A stretch of DNA of 22,605 nt from CAYUUR01 sp052034685 (lineage in GTDB: Bacteria > Patescibacteriota > Saccharimonadia > Saccharimonadales > CAYUUR01): the NCBI GenBank assembly GCA_052034685.1, contig JBPOIH010000017.1, positions 1 through 22,605 of the forward strand, given 5' to 3'. The translations under genes were made by a program, and so were the position numbers. Shown here in pieces: positions 19,776-22,605 of the stretch (position 1 is its first letter; each line of letters opens with the position of its first letter). Under the pieces are notes generated by a model that was given only the letters and a program-made list of their open reading frames with translations, was not told where the DNA came from and did not search any database.

Positions 19776-21248
19776 ATGTCAGAACAGAAAAAAGCAATCA
19801 TAATTGGTGCGGGGTTTGGCGGATTGAGCTTATCGATCCTGTTAGCTCGTGACGGTTGGGATGTAACAGTTCTAGAAAAAAACGAGCAGGCTGGTGGCCG
19901 AGCCGGGGTCGCCAAAGCCGAAGGTTTTACCTTCGACCTCGGCCCTTCATGGTACCTAATGCCCGATGTCTTTGACCGCTTCTTTGAGTCTGTCGGTGAA
20001 AAAACCAGCGACTACTACGACCTTGTAAGACTACAGCCGAGCTACCGCGTGACCTTCAAAGATTATGATCAGCGGGTCGACATTTACGGCGACCTAGCCC
20101 GTGACAGTAAAACATTTGACGCAATAGAGCCAGGCGCAGGAAAAAAACTTGGTGAATACCTTAAACGTTCTGCCCATGTATATGATGTATCTGTTAACAA
20201 GTTCCTTTACCGTAATTACGATTCCGCCAAAGACTTCATGAGCCCGGCTCTGGCGCGCGAGGCCCACAAACTCTCACTGTTTTCTACCATGGATACCTAC
20301 GTTCGTAAGTACTTTAAGGACCTACGATTGCAGCAGATCATGCAGTACCCGCTCGTTTTCCTTGGCTCCAGCCCATACAACGCGCCAGCGCTATACAACC
20401 TAATGAGTCACGTTGATTTCAACCAAGGTGTCTTCTATCCGCAGGGCGGACTGTACGAAGTCACCAAGGCACTCGTCAAGATTGCTCACAAAAATGGCGT
20501 GAAGATACAACTGAATACGCCTGTTGATAAAATTATCGTCAAGGACAAAAAAGCGGTGGGAGTAGAATCAAACGGCGAAACTATCTATGCGGATGCGGTG
20601 ATTAGTAATGCTGACCCACACCATACAGAAACGCAACTACTCGAAAAACCGCAGCGTGACCATTCAGACAAATATTGGCAGTCTCGAACGCTCGCGCCAT
20701 CTGCGCTACTTATGTATCTGGGCGTTGATAAACAGTATGGTTCACTGCAGCACCACAACCTAGTGTTTAGCAAGAACTGGAAGCAAAACTTTGACCAGAT
20801 ATTTGATAACCCGAGCTTCCCAGACGACCCTTCCCTATATGTTTGTGCACCGAGCAAAACCGACCCAAGCGTTGCGCCAAAGGGCAAAGAGAATTTGTTT
20901 GTATTAGTGCCTATTGCAGCCGGGCTAGAATACACTGACAAAGAGCTAGAAAACTATACGGATAAAATTCTAGTAACCATGGAAAAAGAAATGAAATTAC
21001 CGGGTTTACGCAAAAACATCGTCTATAAAAAATTATTCTGCGTCAAAGATTTTGAGTCGCGCTTTAATAGTTTGCAGGGCACTGGCTTGGGCCTCGCGCA
21101 TACGCTCAAACAAACCGCAATTTTCCGGCCAAGTAACAAAAGCAAGAAAGTATCAGGCCTCTACTATGTCGGAGCAAACGTTCACCCGGGTATTGGCTTG
21201 CCTGTCTGCTTAATCTCGGCCGAGCTCGTCCGCCGTCGGCTCAAATAA
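19776..21248 (+). CDS. crtI: Phytoene desaturase (CrtI)
   Basis: A 490-residue flavoenzyme of the membrane surface that desaturates phytoene to lycopene, usually in four steps. The dinucleotide-binding fold is intact: GAGFGGL at residues 11-17, the acidic end of strand two at Glu34, and GGRAG at 40-44. TFDLGPSWYLMPDVF (52-66) and YPQGGLYEVTKAL (about 220-232) are typical of CrtI. The C-terminus has the bacterial-type phytoene dehydrogenase signature, GLYYVGANVHPGIGLP, followed by ISAELV. Length is normal. It is divergent from the cyclase subunit genes over 21 bp and overlaps the convergent DUF1653 gene by 39 bases at its 3' end. A related 4,4'-diapophytoene desaturase is the main alternative; the elongase and cyclase neighbours argue for a C40 substrate. 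No phytoene synthase is present in the window. Confidence 0.92.
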   Translation: MSEQKKAIIIGAGFGGLSLSILLARDGWDVTVLEKNEQAGGRAGVAKAEGFTFDLGPSWYLMPDVFDRFFESVGEKTSDYYDLVRLQPSYRVTFKDYDQRVDIYGDLARDSKTFDAIEPGAGKKLGEYLKRSAHVYDVSVNKFLYRNYDSAKDFMSPALAREAHKLSLFSTMDTYVRKYFKDLRLQQIMQYPLVFLGSSPYNAPALYNLMSHVDFNQGVFYPQGGLYEVTKALVKIAHKNGVKIQLNTPVDKIIVKDKKAVGVESNGETIYADAVISNADPHHTETQLLEKPQRDHSDKYWQSRTLAPSALLMYLGVDKQYGSLQHHNLVFSKNWKQNFDQIFDNPSFPDDPSLYVCAPSKTDPSVAPKGKENLFVLVPIAAGLEYTDKELENYTDKILVTMEKEMKLPGLRKNIVYKKLFCVKDFESRFNSLQGTGLGLAHTLKQTAIFRPSNKSKKVSGLYYVGANVHPGIGLPVCLISAELVRRRLK

Positions 21249-21512
21249 AGTAAACCGTGGTATTTCTTGGCCGTCTACAAATACAGTTGATACAAATACT
21301 CTTAACAAACGGCCAGCGATGACTTGCGGATAATCAACCTGTCTGTATAACACAGCAGGTTCTCGCGATTCCTCATCAATGTAGTGACCGACAACCTCGT
21401 AAACCTTCTGCTCAGGTTTAAAATGCTGGTATTGAGCACCCACCGGAACTGTCTCTGCTGCTTGACGCAATAAAATCTCTTGTTCAAGCAGCGAGGAATT
21501 GTTTTCACTCAC
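21210..21512 (-). CDS. DUF1653-family small protein
   Basis: A 100-residue protein. The DUF1653 pattern is clear from VGAQYQHFKPEQKVYEVVG (around residues 24-42) through EPAVLYRQV to VDGQEIPRFTLF near the C-terminus. This is a compact beta-barrel-like domain of unknown function common in bacteria. An extra N-terminal helix (SLLEQEILLRQAAE) precedes it. I start at the GTG at 21512, with GGGA eight bases upstream; a GTG at 21536 would overlap the ABC permease gene and has no ribosome site. It follows the ABC permease gene by four bases, so they form one operon. Its 3' end overlaps the 3' end of crtI on the other strand, so the two messages are complementary there. Confidence 0.8.
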   Translation of the reverse strand: MSENNSSLLEQEILLRQAAETVPVGAQYQHFKPEQKVYEVVGHYIDEESREPAVLYRQVDYPQVIAGRLLRVFVSTVFVDGQEIPRFTLFEPTADELGRD

Positions 21513-21516
21513 GATA

Positions 21517-22605
21517 CTATTCCCAACGGAAGACACGGAAGGCGATGATGTAGATAACGACTGTCCAAGCAGTCATGATAGCTAGCTCAGGACCTAGTTG
21601 CAGTAGTGACTGGCCTTCTGTAATAATCTTGCGAATGCCGTCAATCAATGGGGTTAGTGGCAAAAAGTCTGACACGCTTTGCAGCCATTCCGGCATCAGG
21701 AAGCGCGGGAAGAACACGCCACTTAGGAACATCATAGGAAATGCAATCAGGTTAGTGAGTGGTGCTGCTTGGTTTTCGTTCTTGGCCCAACCACCCACTG
21801 CCAAGCCAAAACCAAACATCATAACAACACCAAAGGCAGCAATCAGTGCAAAGGACAAATAGCTGCCTTGCATCTTGAAGTCGAACACAATAAGACCAAC
21901 AATAAACAGCAACGCGATAGTAATAACGCCGACTAGTAGATAGTTCAGCGTTGTGCCGAGTACATACTGTGAAGTCCTGAGCGGCGTAGTACGCAAGCGC
22001 CGCAGGATACCTTCTTTTTTCTGGCTTGGGATACTGTTAGTTGGACCAAAGAATCCTAGGGATAGGATAGAGAACCCAAGCAATCCCGCAAACACATAAT
22101 CAAATGGCTCAAGGCCGTTCTTACCTGTTGAAACCTGCTCAACACTGAACAACGGTTTCTGGCCAGTTATACTGCTCTCGATGTCGCTTAATACCGACTC
22201 CATGATTGATGCGAAGGTTTGGCCGGTCTGGACACTGTTAGGGTCAACATACACAATCAGGTTTCCACTGGGCTGGTTGTTATTGTTGGGTAGTCCAAAC
22301 TCCTGTGACATAACGATTATCGTATCGAGCTCACCACGGCCCATTTTTTCTTTGGCTTCTTCGAGTGAGGCTACTTTCTTTTCTTTGACTGCACCACTTT
22401 TGTTGAGCTCTTCAGTAAACTGCTGAGCAAACGGAGCTTTAGATTCGTTAATGATAGCAACATCAAACGATACGCCGTCGTTGTTGCTGTTGAGGGAACC
22501 AAAAACTAACAGGAAAATGAGCGGGAAAATAAACGTAAAGAATAGCGCAACTTTGTCACGGAAATATGCCTTAGTAAGCGTCTGCGCGAGTCGAAAGATA
22601 ACCGT
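21517..22605 (-). CDS. ABC-2 type transporter permease (5' end beyond window)
   Basis: The open frame continues to the right edge, giving 362 visible residues without the true start; the ATG at 22344 is internal. Visible order: a first membrane helix (KVALFFTFIFPLIFLLVFGS), a large outer domain of about 170 residues, then five helices. Marks are SQKKEGILRRLRTTPLR (the coupling segment before helix 3) and GVFFPRFLMPEWLQSVSDFLPLTPLIDGIR (typical of ABC-2 permeases). It would export a drug, lipid, polysaccharide or peptide together with an ATPase subunit, which is expected just upstream, outside the window. The DUF1653 gene follows after four bases. The substrate is unknown. Confidence 0.88.
   Translation of the reverse strand, partial: TVIFRLAQTLTKAYFRDKVALFFTFIFPLIFLLVFGSLNSNNDGVSFDVAIINESKAPFAQQFTEELNKSGAVKEKKVASLEEAKEKMGRGELDTIIVMSQEFGLPNNNNQPSGNLIVYVDPNSVQTGQTFASIMESVLSDIESSITGQKPLFSVEQVSTGKNGLEPFDYVFAGLLGFSILSLGFFGPTNSIPSQKKEGILRRLRTTPLRTSQYVLGTTLNYLLVGVITIALLFIVGLIVFDFKMQGSYLSFALIAAFGVVMMFGFGLAVGGWAKNENQAAPLTNLIAFPMMFLSGVFFPRFLMPEWLQSVSDFLPLTPLIDGIRKIITEGQSLLQLGPELAIMTAWTVVIYIIAFRVFRWE

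Noticed and set aside
20585..20941. 118-codon minus-strand frame inside crtI
   Set aside because: The opposite strand encodes a well-conserved part of phytoene desaturase; the shadow frame has no recognisable features.
18124..21248. Retinal or rhodopsin module
   Set aside because: No rhodopsin or beta-carotene cleavage enzyme is present in the window; the elongase points to C50 carotenoids instead.
21517..22344. ABC permease starting at the ATG at 22344
   Set aside because: The frame stays open to the window edge and encodes the expected first membrane helix and outer domain, so that ATG is internal.

Overview
The window looks like a chromosome segment of a small-genome bacterium of the candidate phyla radiation, most likely Candidatus Saccharibacteria (TM7). 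This is inferred from several things: two short pilin-like proteins with the GFSA(I/L)E N-terminus typical of that group, a surface protein with an LADTG sorting tail, small compact genes (many of unknown function), and start codons placed six bases after a -10 box. TGA is used as an ordinary stop (for example at 4338-4340), so this is not a Gracilibacteria/SR1-type recoded genome. No rRNA gene, CRISPR array or complete insertion sequence is visible.

Layout. 1-2035 is gene-poor: a putative lipoprotein, one unknown gene, one 55-residue membrane peptide, and several copies of a repeated, foldable intergenic element (one followed by an intrinsic terminator). 2036-4340 holds an alpha/beta-hydrolase-like gene, then a translationally coupled pair: a QueC-family PP-loop ATPase and a fold-type-I PLP aminotransferase-like protein. 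4436-6106 encodes a secreted Asp-box beta-propeller with a cell-wall sorting signal. 6206-8866 holds an unknown gene, a GNAT acetyltransferase, the orphan sorting-signal tail of a lost surface protein, and two tandem pilin-like proteins. 8908-11500 is a two-gene operon of GT-C-like membrane proteins. 11662-14781 holds thymidylate kinase, two very small ORFs, an FtsB/DivIC-like division protein, a degenerate Nudix gene bounded by 34-bp direct repeats, a 51-residue zinc-ribbon protein, a beta-helix (hexapeptide-repeat) protein and a CAU-anticodon tRNA that resembles tRNA-Ile2. 14913-15889 is a divergent FMN reductase / HxlR-regulator pair. 15886-18080 holds a tRNA-dihydrouridine synthase and two overlapping unknown genes.

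18124-21248 is the most striking block: a UbiA-family prenyltransferase of lycopene-elongase type, both subunits of a heterodimeric lycopene cyclase, and a divergently transcribed phytoene desaturase. Together these would turn phytoene into lycopene and then into a cyclised, probably C50, carotenoid. The gene order cyclase-cyclase-elongase matches the decaprenoxanthin cluster of Corynebacterium. Phytoene synthase and GGPP synthase are not in the window. The window ends with a DUF1653 gene and an ABC-2 permease that runs off the right edge.

All calls come from reading the sequence. No database search was run, so family assignments rest on motifs and start sites on promoter or Shine-Dalgarno evidence.
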